From Onthophagus taurus (Eukaryota; Arthropoda; Insecta; Coleoptera; Scarabaeidae), in the NCBI RefSeq assembly GCF_036711975.1, contig NC_091976.1:22010001-22074000 (forward strand): 64,000 nt of DNA, read 5' to 3'. The notes below the pieces were generated by a model. It was given only the letters and a program-made list of their open reading frames with translations, was not told the origin of the DNA and did no database searches. Of this stretch, positions 10,742-19,899 are shown in pieces (within the stretch, counting starts at the first letter, position 1; every line of letters begins with the position of its first letter). Made by a program: the position numbers and the translations under genes.

Positions 10742-10945
10742 ATGAAGTTCATAAATTATAATATTATTTTCGTTTTATTTTTCATTACAATTTTCGTTAA
10801 TTCGGAAGAAGTAGATCCTGAAGTCGTCGATGTAACAACGATACCAAAACCTAGTCCAAGAAGACTGTCTAAAATTGTGATGGTACCATGTCAAGATGGT
10901 TTTATACCAACAAATGGGCGATGCGTAAGGGAATTTAAACGTTAA
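10742..10945 (+). CDS. GBP/ENF-like secreted cytokine precursor, 67 aa
   Basis: This is the only left-group member on the plus strand. Residues 1-21 (IIFVLFFITIFVNS) form the signal peptide. The acidic/Pro pro-region (EEVDPEVVDVTTIPKPSPRR) ends in a dibasic RR and is followed by LSKIVMVPCQDGFIPTNGRC, VREFKR and a stop. The module has the C-x2-G-F, G-R-C and final EF of the group, a loop of 10 residues, and Val in place of the usual Lys/Arg after the second cysteine. A TATATAAA run sits only five bases before the ATG. Either that run is not the TATA box or the leader is extremely short. AATAAA follows at about 10990. The GATAAG site 41 bases upstream is shared with the divergent neighbour. Confidence 0.8.
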   Translation: MKFINYNIIFVLFFITIFVNSEEVDPEVVDVTTIPKPSPRRLSKIVMVPCQDGFIPTNGRCVREFKR

Positions 10946-11052
10946 AATCCAAACAATGCATTGATTAAAATCTGTATTTTGTTAAGTTGAAATAAATCTT
11001 ATTTAGTTTTCTTATAATTTATTGTTTTAATTAAAAATGAAACAATACAACT

Positions 11053-11277
11053 TTAAAATTCTAACCTACACGAACCATCTGGAGCTTTTACATATCCTTC
11101 TTTACAAGGGGCAGTTATAATAGAAGCTGGTACAGCTAAATGAATATTTGACGGCGTGTGATCAGAGTTATTTGTTGATGAAGATATTCTATCAGTTCTC
11201 TTGTGGTGAATAACACTTGTAGATACCATTAAAAAAATCGTAACAAAAACCGTTACAGTAATAATTCGAGGTTGCAT
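11053..11277 (-). CDS. GBP/ENF-like secreted cytokine precursor, 74 aa
   Basis: The ATG at 11277 gives a signal peptide (MQPRIITVTVFVTIFLMVST). The frame is open upstream, but there it is not signal-like. A polar Ser/Asn-rich pro-region beginning near HHKRTDRISSS is followed by PASIITAPCKEGYVKAPDGS, then CRLEF. Among the left group this module is closest to lepidopteran GBP. It has the same 11-residue loop, with GY, a basic residue, and PDG before x-C-R-x-x-F, against GYMRTPDGRCKPTF in GBP. It is paralogous to 13545-13772, sharing the RISSS pro-region and the APC tail, and so marks a local duplication across the LINE that separates them. GATA-type sites lie at 11340-11361, 60-80 bases upstream. 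Confidence 0.85.
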   Translation of the reverse strand: MQPRIITVTVFVTIFLMVSTSVIHHKRTDRISSSTNNSDHTPSNIHLAVPASIITAPCKEGYVKAPDGSCRLEF

Positions 11278-11814
11278 TGTGTCCGTTTGACTGAAAAGGT
11301 AAATGTAAACTAAAATAACTTTTAATGCATTGCTAAAATAGATAATTATCAAACAGATAAGGTTTTTATTTATCATTTTAAACGATTGTGATATCAAAAT
11401 CGTCGTACAACAATATTAGGATCCTCTAAACTGATTTTAGAAACCACTTAAATTAATCAAGTTGTTTATCAGATTTTTAAAAAACATCAGGGGAAATCCA
11501 CAAATATCGAAAAATAGAACGACACCGATGTCCCAACAAATCATTTGAATCATATCTTGATGCACCACACGCCAAACGTTTCGTAAACACCATTATTTCT
11601 TACTCGATTTTCGTCACATCAGATCGACGTTGCCAAGTCAAAACTACATAAACGCCAAAAGTACTATTTTGTTGCAATAGCATTTTTATGGTTCTCTGGC
11701 TGTGGTAGGCCTTGCGTAATATAATAAGATAACTTTAGCAGGGTTTGCCAAGATTTTGTACTCCTAAAGTCCAGTTCTCGCAGTATCTAGTCTATTAAGT
11801 GTGAGCAAGTCTGT

Positions 11815-13330
11815 GAAGCATTACAAAAACTAGGAGACGCAGAAGATTGCAAATTCTTTGGTTTTCATGTTTCTAAAGTATACAGAAATAGTAAGTATCA
11901 GGTCACAAAATCTATACCTACTAATGTAATCCCATATTTTTATTAGAGAACAAATACTGAACGTGGAATCTATCGAATGATAACAGAAGTAATAAAAGAA
12001 TTAAACGAAGAATCAAAAGCATTTGACTCTCGAAACAATTATTCTCATGGTAGAATTATGAAATGCCTAATTGAGTCTTATTTGACTGATAGAGAAAAAT
12101 ACGTGCCAATATATATGAATGGTTTGACCTGTGTTTCTGATTATAAGCATATCAAATAAGAAGTATCACAGGGATCAATGTTGGGGCTCCTATTATTTAT
12201 TATATATATGAATTCCTTGTCTGATGCGGAGGATATACTAGTTATATTATATGCAGATGATACCTCTAGAATCTGTTTTGGAAATAATATACTTGAAATG
12301 AATGTCTAAATAAATTATCCTAAATTAAATATCAATAAAACCAAAGCAAATCGAATATGACATAAGTAGTGCCACAGATAGAATGACGATACGGTTTGGA
12401 GGTGAGGAGCTTCCAACTACCCATAGTGTCAAATTTCTTGATATAGTGATGGATAAAAATCTTCAATGGAAGTAATATATTGAATACTTAGCATCTAAGG
12501 TAGGCAAAACTTCTTCTTCTATGATGGGACAGCCTTTGTCTCTTTTATCAGTCACTCCATTCCAGCTTAACCCTAGCAATCCCTTTTCAACACAGCATCC
12601 ACCCATCCACTAAGAAGTAGATGCCTTCAGTCTTTTCGCTGTAGCAGATAGTGCGAGTCTTCATGTCTGTAATTCTGCAATTTTCAGCTTATATTTTTCT
12701 AATTTTGTCTTCCAGTTTTATCCATACAGTTCCGTGGCCAGATATCCGGTTTCCAAACAGCCTTCTAAGGTAGCTAAATACGTATATCTTATAGAGCAAA
12801 TTAGAGATAGAATATCTACTGAGACTGTCTACGCACTACTTAGATATGGCGTGATCTTTTGGGGCTTCTCTTCAGCGGTAAATAGAATTTTTTTATTATA
12901 AAAGAAATGTGTTAGAAATATTTATGAATTAAAGAGAGTAGACTCATGTAAAGAATGTTGTAAGCAAAGTCAGATACTTATCTTAATAAGAATCCACATT
13001 TTGGAGAGTGCTATATGTAAGACCATATCTACTACTGTATAAAGAAATGCAAGGAACACATGAGTACCATACTAGAAATAAAAGTTACCTTAACTTACCG
13101 ATGACAAGATTTATCCGAATTAATAAAATAATATTATGTACCAATCTTCCAGAATATACATAGTCATCTTCCTGATGAAATAAAATCAATGCCAACTCGT
13201 TTACTAAAGGTGAAGAGGTATTTGCATCAAAACATATCGCGGTTTATATCGGTATGGTATAAATTTCAGCACCTCGGCTGCAAAAGGTTTCGGAAAAAGT
13301 CAAGCACTTACAATAAAGAAATAAAAGGTT
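11815..13330 (+). mobile_element. Decayed jockey/CR1-like LINE
   Basis: The plus strand carries a broken reverse transcriptase. In order it has ERGIYRMITEVIKELNEESK, ESYLTDREKYVPIYMNG, then EVSQGSMLGLLLFIIYMNSL in another frame, ILYADDT, VKFLDIVMDKNLQWK and YALLRYGVIFWG. These match the RT core and the C-terminal part of a non-LTR element. A stretch between the first and second blocks is missing, and several frame changes and stops are present. A 260-base insertion interrupts it at 12504-12763. The element separates the duplicated genes at 11.1 and 13.6 kb. Confidence 0.8.
12504..12763. mobile_element. 260-bp insertion in the LINE, flanked by 10-bp direct repeats
   Basis: The LINE reading is interrupted here and resumes after 12773. 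TCTAAGGTAG occurs at both edges (12494-12503 and 12764-12773) and looks like a target site duplication. The insert has no open frame, no clear inverted ends and no tRNA-like head that I can recognise. It could be a SINE or a short non-autonomous element. Confidence 0.55.
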
Positions 13331-13544
13331 AAAAGTAGAATTTATTTAATAATTAACAAAGATAATGTTTTAACTAAAATTAGTAATATATAAAGCGTGA
13401 AAAATAATCTAACTTATTTAAAAAAAAAAACAGTACAAAACGAAATTTTTTTTATCTAAACGTATAAAATCATTTGAAATATTAATTTTTCAAAATCATT
13501 TTCGCATTAACTTAAATTAAATAATTAAAATCTAAGTCACTAAA

Positions 13545-13772
13545 TTAAAATTCTAATTTACAACCATCGCGAGTAAGTACATATCCATCAGTACAAGGAG
13601 CCGATACAATATAAACTGATGCAACTAAAGAATCATTCGAAGATACTTTCTGAGAATTTTGATTTTTAGATGAAGAAATTCTTTCGTTTTGTTTAACTCG
13701 CACCTCACTGGTTGACTCGGTTATTAAAATGACAATAATAAATATTAATGTTGCAGAAATTCGAGACTCCAT
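13545..13772 (-). CDS. GBP/ENF-like secreted cytokine precursor, 75 aa
   Basis: The start at 13772 opens a signal peptide (MESRISATLIFIIVILITES). It is followed by a basic then Ser/Asn-rich pro-region with NERISSSKNQNSQKVSS and the module VYIVSAPCTDGYVLTRDGCK, LEF and a stop. The glycine is directly adjacent to the second cysteine (G-C-K) and the loop is 10 residues. It is a clear paralog of 11053-11277, with similar length, the RISSS pro-region, and the SAPC and LEF ends. AGATAAG at 13863-13869 is about 90 bases upstream. The product should be a secreted peptide with one disulfide, assigned to the GBP-like family on motif and context. Confidence 0.8.
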   Translation of the reverse strand: MESRISATLIFIIVILITESTSEVRVKQNERISSSKNQNSQKVSSNDSLVASVYIVSAPCTDGYVLTRDGCKLEF

Positions 13773-13891
13773 CTTGTGTTTTCGAAGTAAACGTTTAATG
13801 TAAACTAACTTGTTATTCAACTTCGATTAATTTTAATGTATTGACAAAAATCATTCTTCACGAGATAAGGAAATTATAAACACAAAATATG

Positions 13892-14089
13892 TTATTTTCC
13901 TTTATAACCTAATATTTTTTTACACTTTTTCCCGACTTTTACATATCCAGCCATACATATAGGAGAAATAACTTCGGTTTTTTTCAGATTGCTCATTACT
14001 TTCGTTATAGACCATGCGTCTCCGTTTACTTGAGAAATTACTAGCGTTAAAACTAATAATAAAACAACCGATAATATCAACTTAGCCAT
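13892..14089 (-). CDS. GBP/ENF-like secreted peptide, 65 aa, second ORF of a possible dicistronic pair
   Basis: The ATG at 14089 gives the signal peptide MAKLILSVVLLLVLTLVIS. After a Lys-containing pro-region come ISPICMAGYVKVGKKCKKIL and GYKGK. C-x2-G-Y and C-K-K are kept, but the second glycine is replaced by Lys (GKKC), and the tail is strongly basic rather than ending in F. The upstream gene on the same strand stops at 14095, leaving only five bases (CAAAA) before this ATG. There is no room for a separate promoter, so the two are probably on one transcript. CAAAATGG is a favourable start context. The loop is 10 residues. The relation to GBP is weaker than for the EF-ending members. Confidence 0.7.
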   Translation of the reverse strand: MAKLILSVVLLLVLTLVISQVNGDAWSITKVMSNLKKTEVISPICMAGYVKVGKKCKKILGYKGK

Positions 14090-14094
14090 TTTTG

Positions 14095-14298
14095 TTATCC
14101 GGATCCAATCAAATAAAAAATTTTTCTGCACTTTTTATTCACCAAAGCGTGGCCTGTTTTACATGGAGGTACTCTCACTATATATCCCGTTTTTATTGCG
14201 TTTTTGCTTATTTCAGATGAAACTCCGGACTCATTTCCGGAGCAAGTAAGAAGAAAACATGATATAACTGCTATAAACAAGATAAATCGCGCAGTCAT
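14095..14298 (-). CDS. GBP/ENF-like secreted peptide, 67 aa, first ORF of a possible dicistronic pair
   Basis: One exon encodes 67 residues. The signal peptide is MTARFILFIAVISCFLLTCS. A Ser/Glu-containing pro-region leads to GYIVRVPPCKTGHALVNKKC and RKIFYLIGSG. C-x2-G and C-R-K-I-F are kept; Tyr is replaced by His after the glycine, and the second glycine is replaced by Lys. It shares the KKC feature with the next ORF, to which it is joined by a five-base gap, so the pair probably arose by duplication. GATA-type sites lie at 14358-14370, 60-70 bases upstream, and none lies between the two ORFs. The predicted product is a secreted peptide; its function is inferred only from the family. Confidence 0.7.
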   Translation of the reverse strand: MTARFILFIAVISCFLLTCSGNESGVSSEISKNAIKTGYIVRVPPCKTGHALVNKKCRKIFYLIGSG

Positions 14299-14569
14299 AC
14301 TGAACTGTGTTTTTAAATTGTAAAATGTAAGATGGTTGACTTTTATTTATTCTTCTCTGATAATGTTATCTTAAAACAAAAACACTGCGCAAATCAAGCA
14401 TGCGGTTTTTCTGATAACTGCTTTAAGAAATTGTGAAATAGAATATTAATTAGATTTTCGTTTCAGGTTCTAAGAAAATTGATAACTTATTTTTCCTATT
14501 ATGTGCTAAGCATGAAATGATTGAGAGCACATCGTCTAAAATTGGAATCGGGAAAGGGATTTTCTCATA

Positions 14570-14960
14570 AAATGAAGTATCGCATTAACATGAAAGAAGC
14601 TTTACCAACATATGTAGGGAATTATCATCAACTTCTTGAAATTAAGAAAGAGGTTAAGAAATAAACCTGGGACCTTGTAGAAATTGAAAATTACGATAGA
14701 GGTAAAAATTATTTTCCAATATCGCTGATATCGTTAATAAACTTGAACGAATCATCTATTTTACCTCACTTAACTTGACACAACTTTCGGTATCGCACGG
14801 TGTCATTTTGAATTTAAAAGAATGCCTTTCAGGTTGAAAAATGTTCCAGCAACTTTCCAACATCTAATGAATGAACTTTTACGGTCTTCTAGACGACACT
14901 TATTTTATTTATCTAGACGATAAAGTCATTAATTAATTAAATTCGACAAAAAATATATTT
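14570..14960 (+). mobile_element. Fossil Ty3/gypsy-type LTR retrotransposon fragment, copy 1
   Basis: A short piece of a Ty3/gypsy-type reverse transcriptase is recognisable (the block that contains NVPATFQHLMNELL). It is a broken remnant with several breaks. No paired LTRs can be delimited, and nothing suggests activity. The right part of the fragment is included in the 1.44-kb tandem duplication and so occurs again at about 16277-16400. The degree of decay suggests an old insertion, with the duplication being younger. Confidence 0.6.
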
Positions 14961-15540
14961 GAAAAATTAAAGCTTCTGAAGAAAATCAGTTCAGATTTAA
15001 ATATTATAACCCAAATCGATTTCAACAGCATTATATTAAATTTGAATGACGAAGAGTCATCAGAAATAGCCAAAAATACGTCTATTGCTCTATCATAACG
15101 TTCACCAGTTCTTAGAAGAGAACGAGGCATTGGCCGTAAAGTAATAAAAATAGCTGACACATCAGGAAGATAATTACGGTCAACAATACGGCATGATTAT
15201 GAAAACACTACATACTCTTTGCTTTAGTTGATGCTAAAGCTTTTTATACAATGAATATGCAGCAACACGGATAACAAAACGGAGTTTAGTTCTATTTCTT
15301 CACTGGTTTTTATGTGGAAATGTTATACCGCTCAAATCGCGAATTATCAAGATTTGGTTTGGAAAAAATTAGAAATTATTAAATTTGGAAGCGACTCACC
15401 GAGTGGATGTTGTTTTCCTTGGTTTTTCCTTTGTAGCTCAGCTGGAAAGACAACATAAATTAATTAAAAAAAATAAATTAATAAAAAGTATTTAATACGA
15501 TACCTTTTAACATCCACAAAATAGCAATCCGACGATCTCA

Positions 15541-15609
15541 ACATCACTAATGTCACTAACATCACTAATATTACTAACACCACTAATGCCACTAACATCA
15601 CTGACATCA
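15541..15609. repeat. 9-base microsatellite (ACATCACTA-like), first copy
   Basis: Eight or so degenerate repeats of ACATCACTA / ATGTCACTA follow each other. They are reproduced in the second unit of the tandem duplication at about 16992-17060. On the minus strand they read as a meaningless Val/Leu/Met-rich frame, which should not be taken for a gene. Confidence 0.75.
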
Positions 15610-15994
15610 CCCAACACTTAGCACAAATATAACATGTATTTATCACTTAATTCGCGTAATAAGTTTTAATTTTCGCAACTACTTTATCACCCCGCAATGT
15701 CCGGAAATCAACTAAAATGCGTTATTAACCAACCAACATCCCAACATCCCCGCCTTAAATTGCAATGCAGAGTAGAAATAGTGGAGGTGAATAAACAAAA
15801 AACATAAGGATGCCGGAGCAAAACGGGTTTTAATCATTTTTTGGTTTTAAAAATCAACCTTTCAAAAAAAAATTACTCGTTTTCTCGAAACATTTCAACT
15901 AAAACGTACGTAATTTTATTAAAATAAATCGCACTAATTTTAATGTGCAACACATCCTGGAAAAGAATCATGTGTCCAACAAAGTCTTATGCAT

Positions 15995-18050
15995 CATCCA
16001 TCATTCTTTCTATCATGAAATATAAATGTTAAAAAATCGTATCTCAAGAACTACTTAAGATAGCGCCATAAAATAAACAAGATAATAAAGCAAATTTGAT
16101 AGAGATTTAATGCACCATAAATAATTTCTTATTTTCCATAATCACATGACGATATCATCATGAAAAAAAGAACATTTTAAAGCACATTATTATATTAATA
16201 CAGATTTCATGCAACAAAAATAATTTCTGTCATCCATCATTCTTTCTATCATGAAATATAAATGTTAAAAAATCGTAAAAATGTTCCAGCAACTTTCCAA
16301 CATCTAATGAATGAACTTTTACGGTCTTCTTAGACGACACTTATTTTATTTATCTAGACGATAAAGTCATTAATTAATTAAATTCGGCAAAAATTATATT
16401 TGAAAAATTAAAGCTTCTGAAGAAAATCAGTTCAGATTTAAATATTTTAACCCAAATCGATTTAAACAGCATTATATTAAATTTGAATGACGAAGAGTCA
16501 TCAGAAATAGCCAAAAATACGTCTATTGCTCTAATTGATTCATCATAACTTTAACCAGTTCTTAGAAGAGAACGAGGCATTGGCCGTAAAGTAATAAAAA
16601 TAGCTGACACATCAGGAAGATAATTACGGTCAACAACACGTCATGATTATGAAAACACTACATAATATTTGCTTTAGTTGATGCTAAAGCTTTTTATACA
16701 ATGAATATGCAGCAACACGAATAACAAAACGGAGTTTAGTTCTATTTCTTCACTGGTTTTTATGTGGAAATGTTATACCGCTCAAATCGCGAATTATCAA
16801 GATTTGGTTTGGAAAAAATTAGAAATTATTAAATTTGGAAGCGACTCACCGAGTGGATGTTGTTTTCCTTGGGTTTTCCTTTGTAGCTCAGCTGGAAAGA
16901 CAACTTAAATTAATTAAAAAAAAATAAATTAATAAAAGGTATTTAATACGTTACCTTTTAACATCCACAAAATAGCAATCCGACGATTTCAACATCACTA
17001 ATGTCACTAACATCACTAATATTACTAACACCACTAATGCCACTAACATCACTGACATCACCCAACACTTAGCACAAATATAACATATATTTATCACTTA
17101 ATTCGCGTAATAAGTTTTAATTTTCGCAACTACTTTATCACCCCGCAATGTCCGGAAATCAACTAAAATGCGTTATTAGCCAACCAACATCCCAACATCC
17201 CCGCCTTAAATTGCAATGCAGAGTAGAAATAGTGGAGGTGAATAAACAAAAAATATAAGGATGCCGGAGCAAAACGGGTTTTAATCATTTTTTGGTTTGA
17301 AAACTCAACCTTTCAATAAAAAAATTACTCGCTTTCTCGAAACATTTCAACTAAAACGTACGTAATTTTATTAAAATAAATCGCACTAATTTTAATGTGC
17401 AACACATCCTGGAAAAGAATCATGTGTCCAACAAAGTCTTATGCATCATCCATCATTCTTTCTATCATGAAATATAAATGTTAAAAAATCGTATCTTAAG
17501 AACTACTTAAGATAGCACCATGAAATAAACAAGATAATAAAGCAAATTTGATAGAGATTTAATGCACCATAAATAATTTCTTATTTTCCATAATCACATG
17601 ACGATATCATCATGAAAAAAAGAACATTTTAAAGCACATTATTATATTAATACAGATTTCATGCAACAAAAATAATTTCTGTCATCCATCATTCTTTCTA
17701 TCATGAAATATAAATGTTAAAAAATCATATCTTAAGAACTACTTAAGATAGCGCCATGAAATAAACAAGATAATAAAGCAAATTTGATAGAGATTTAATG
17801 CACGGTGTTATGATTTTTAAAATCCAAGTCTGTACGTTTGATTGTTGTAGATATGAAACATAAATTTTAACAAATCGTGTCTCAAGAACGAATACTGATA
17901 TCATCATGAAATAAAGACATACCTTTTACATTATACATTTTAAAACAAATTTAACACAGATTTAATGCAACAAAAATAATTTCTTATTTTCCATAAACTT
18001 AAATGTTATGGTTTTTTAAACTCAACTCTTCCCGCTGCATTTTAACTAAC
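15995..18050. repeat. Satellite-like 236-base repeat
   Basis: A block beginning CATCCATCATTCTTTCTATC starts at 15995 and 16231, and at 17447 and 17683, giving a period of 236 bases within each unit of the larger duplication. A more diverged copy is seen from about 17850 (CATCATGAAATAAAG, TCAAGAAC). Each copy contains an AAGAACTACTTAAGATAGC palindrome-like core. It is probably a fragment of a dispersed satellite family. Confidence 0.7.
16277..16400 (+). mobile_element. Fossil Ty3/gypsy-type fragment, copy 2 (duplicated)
   Basis: This is the second copy of the Ty3/gypsy-type reverse transcriptase remnant of 14837-14960, carried along by the 1.44-kb tandem duplication. It is broken and short, and it has no recognisable ends of its own. 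Confidence 0.6.
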
Positions 18051-18071
18051 AATTTCTAATATCTCTATCTA

Positions 18072-19102
18072 CAGTGTGTCCCCGGATAGGTGAAACGACT
18101 CTTATAAAAGGTAAAATTTTTTCGATATTAATTGTCATCTTTTGGGGTTTAGCCCTGCTTGATTAACGACTAATTTTGAACATATTATCAATTATTAAAA
18201 AACAAGTGAGCCTTGACAGTGAAAGAAAAACTCTTTTTGTGGCAGGTAAAGTACCTTTTCTGTTTACAGTACGTGAAAGTGTTACTAAGAAGTTTTGTTC
18301 AGAATGAAAAACTATGGGCATATGCAAATTTTCGGATTGATCGGCCTACTTTGAAAAAATCCATATCAAACAATTTTATTTCTAACAAAGACTGCCATGG
18401 AAAAACAAAATTGCTTTCCTGTCACTGTTAATCTCTCAAACTGTAATTTAGTAAACTTAAAGTGTTTTTTAAACAGAATGTTAACATTACAGGAAAAAGT
18501 TTACGTGATTCAGTGTTATGGAACCGGGAAAAAACCGATTATTGCTTTATTTTGTGAAAAATTTCCAAATACTGCAATTAAAAGAAGTACTTGTTGGCGT
18601 TTAATCAAAAGATTTCTTACAGCAGGATGTATTCACTCTAAGAAAAAAAAATTATGATGAAACTGATTAACTATGATCAACTGTTTTCCTTTGTGGGCGA
18701 ACACACACTTAATTTCTTGTGAACATTTTCAGAACGGTTTGTTTATTTCTCCCTAATAATCTGAATCTCAAAACAAAAAGTCGTAATAAGGTACTATTGA
18801 CGAAAATAATAAACAATAGGTTTTATCAAAGTAGGCTGATGAAAATTTACATATGGCTATAACTTTTCATTCTGAATAAAATTTCTTAGTAACATTTTAC
18901 CATACTGTAAACAGAAAAGGTACTTTACCTGACACACAAGAAGTTTTAGCTTCAGTATCAACACTCACTTGTTTTTTAAAATTTGAAAATATGTTCAAAA
19001 TTAGTCTTTAATCAAGCAGGCCTGAACCCCAAAAGGTGACAGTTAATATCGAAAAAAATTTACATTTTATAAGAGTCGTTTCACCTATCCGGGGACACAC
19101 TG
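18072..19102. mobile_element. Mariner-type transposon with about 290-bp terminal inverted repeats
   Basis: The element starts CAGTGTGTCCCCGGATAGG and ends with the exact reverse complement. Both ends abut TA (18070-18071 and 19103-19104), the target duplication of the IS630/Tc1/mariner superfamily. The inverted repeat is imperfect but extends inward to about 18370 and 18810. The arms share the pieces GGTAAAGTACCTTTTCTGTT and TTCATTCTGAAT on opposite strands. The centre keeps the N-terminal helix-turn-helix part of a transposase (18478-18657) but no DDE domain, so the element is non-autonomous. Confidence 0.85.
18478..18657 (+). pseudogene. Transposase N-terminal helix-turn-helix remnant
   Basis: The frame MLTLQEKVYVIQCYGTGKKP, then IIALFCEKFPNTAIKRSTCW and RLIKRFLTAGCIHSKKKK, has the layout of the DNA-binding domain of mariner-like transposases. 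The matching features are a helix ending in an aromatic residue, F-P-N before a basic turn, and R-L-x-x-R-F-x-x-x-G. It stops after about 60 codons. The catalytic DDE/D part is absent because the second inverted repeat begins shortly after. Confidence 0.65.
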
Positions 19103-19412
19103 TATATTCTTCTATATTTCTCTATCTATCATATATTCTAATTAACAACATTGTTGTAACAAATTTACTAACAAAATACACGTTATCTTTAGCAATCAAA
19201 ATATTATTATTAAGAACATATTAATAAAACAATTCTTATGTGGTATACGATTCGATTTTTTCTTTCGACCAATTAATAATTTCTTTGGAATTTCTAAGAG
19301 TATTTGCCAAATCATAAGAAGGTCCAAGATCTGCAACATGTTAAATACTAAATAAATTTGCTTTAAATTGCTTTTCATTTCATAGTGATATCCCAATTAG
19401 TTGTTGAGATAA

Positions 19413-19680
19413 ATGCTATGTGCTAAATGTGCTGAAACTCCTCATTTCAAGAAACATACACTCGGAAATCGTAGAAACGATCTACTAAATACATGTGGAA
19501 CAGCCGGAATTCGACAAGGTGACAGCTTCAGTTCACAGCTGTTTAATATAACCGTTACGCACAATATTCGAATATACTCTAATGGATCGGAAGAGAAACA
19601 CAGAAATCATAGAAAAATGCAACACTCTGGACATCGTCAGATTAGTCCGGTAGAGACGACGAGATTGAAATGAACATGTA
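19413..19680 (+). mobile_element. LINE reverse transcriptase fragment
   Basis: The plus strand reads NTCGTAGIRQGDSFSSQLFN, the block that normally reads GIRQGDxLSPxLFNI ahead of the YADD box in non-LTR reverse transcriptases. A second short frame follows to about 19890 (KPQ/KRW-like, basic). The rest is gone. It is a truncated dead copy. Confidence 0.6.
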
Positions 19681-19899
19681 TCAAGATTGGATCTGGCAAA
19701 ATGTACAAGAGATGGCTAAACATATACAAAAAGACCGATAGGAAGATCTTCAAAGTGATGGAAAAACAGCTGGACCTCAGTATCACAGGAGAAGTAGAAC
19801 CAGAAATAACGAAGCATCATAACATAAAGCTTTCAATAGGAAGAAGAAGAAGAAGATACCAAAGAATTAAAGGAAATGGGAGATTATAACACAACAATT

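Larger units (their letters stand above)
14837..17716. repeat. 1.44-kb tandem duplication (units 14837-16276 and 16277-17716)
   Basis: Two long direct copies lie head to tail with an offset of about 1,440 bases and only scattered differences and small gaps. Each unit holds a fossil Ty3/gypsy fragment, a common non-coding middle, a 9-base microsatellite and copies of a 236-base satellite-like repeat. Unit 1 joins unit 2 inside a satellite copy (at AAAAATCGT|AAAAATG). This suggests unequal exchange at short A-rich homology. The high similarity implies a recent event. Confidence 0.85.

Noticed and set aside
15420-15450. TTGTAGCTCAGCTGG resembles the start of a tRNA (box A).
   Set aside because: No acceptor stem, anticodon arm or box B follows at the proper distance.
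15464-15646. Minus-strand frame rich in Val, Leu and Met that looks like a membrane peptide.
   Set aside because: It is the translation of a 9-base microsatellite.
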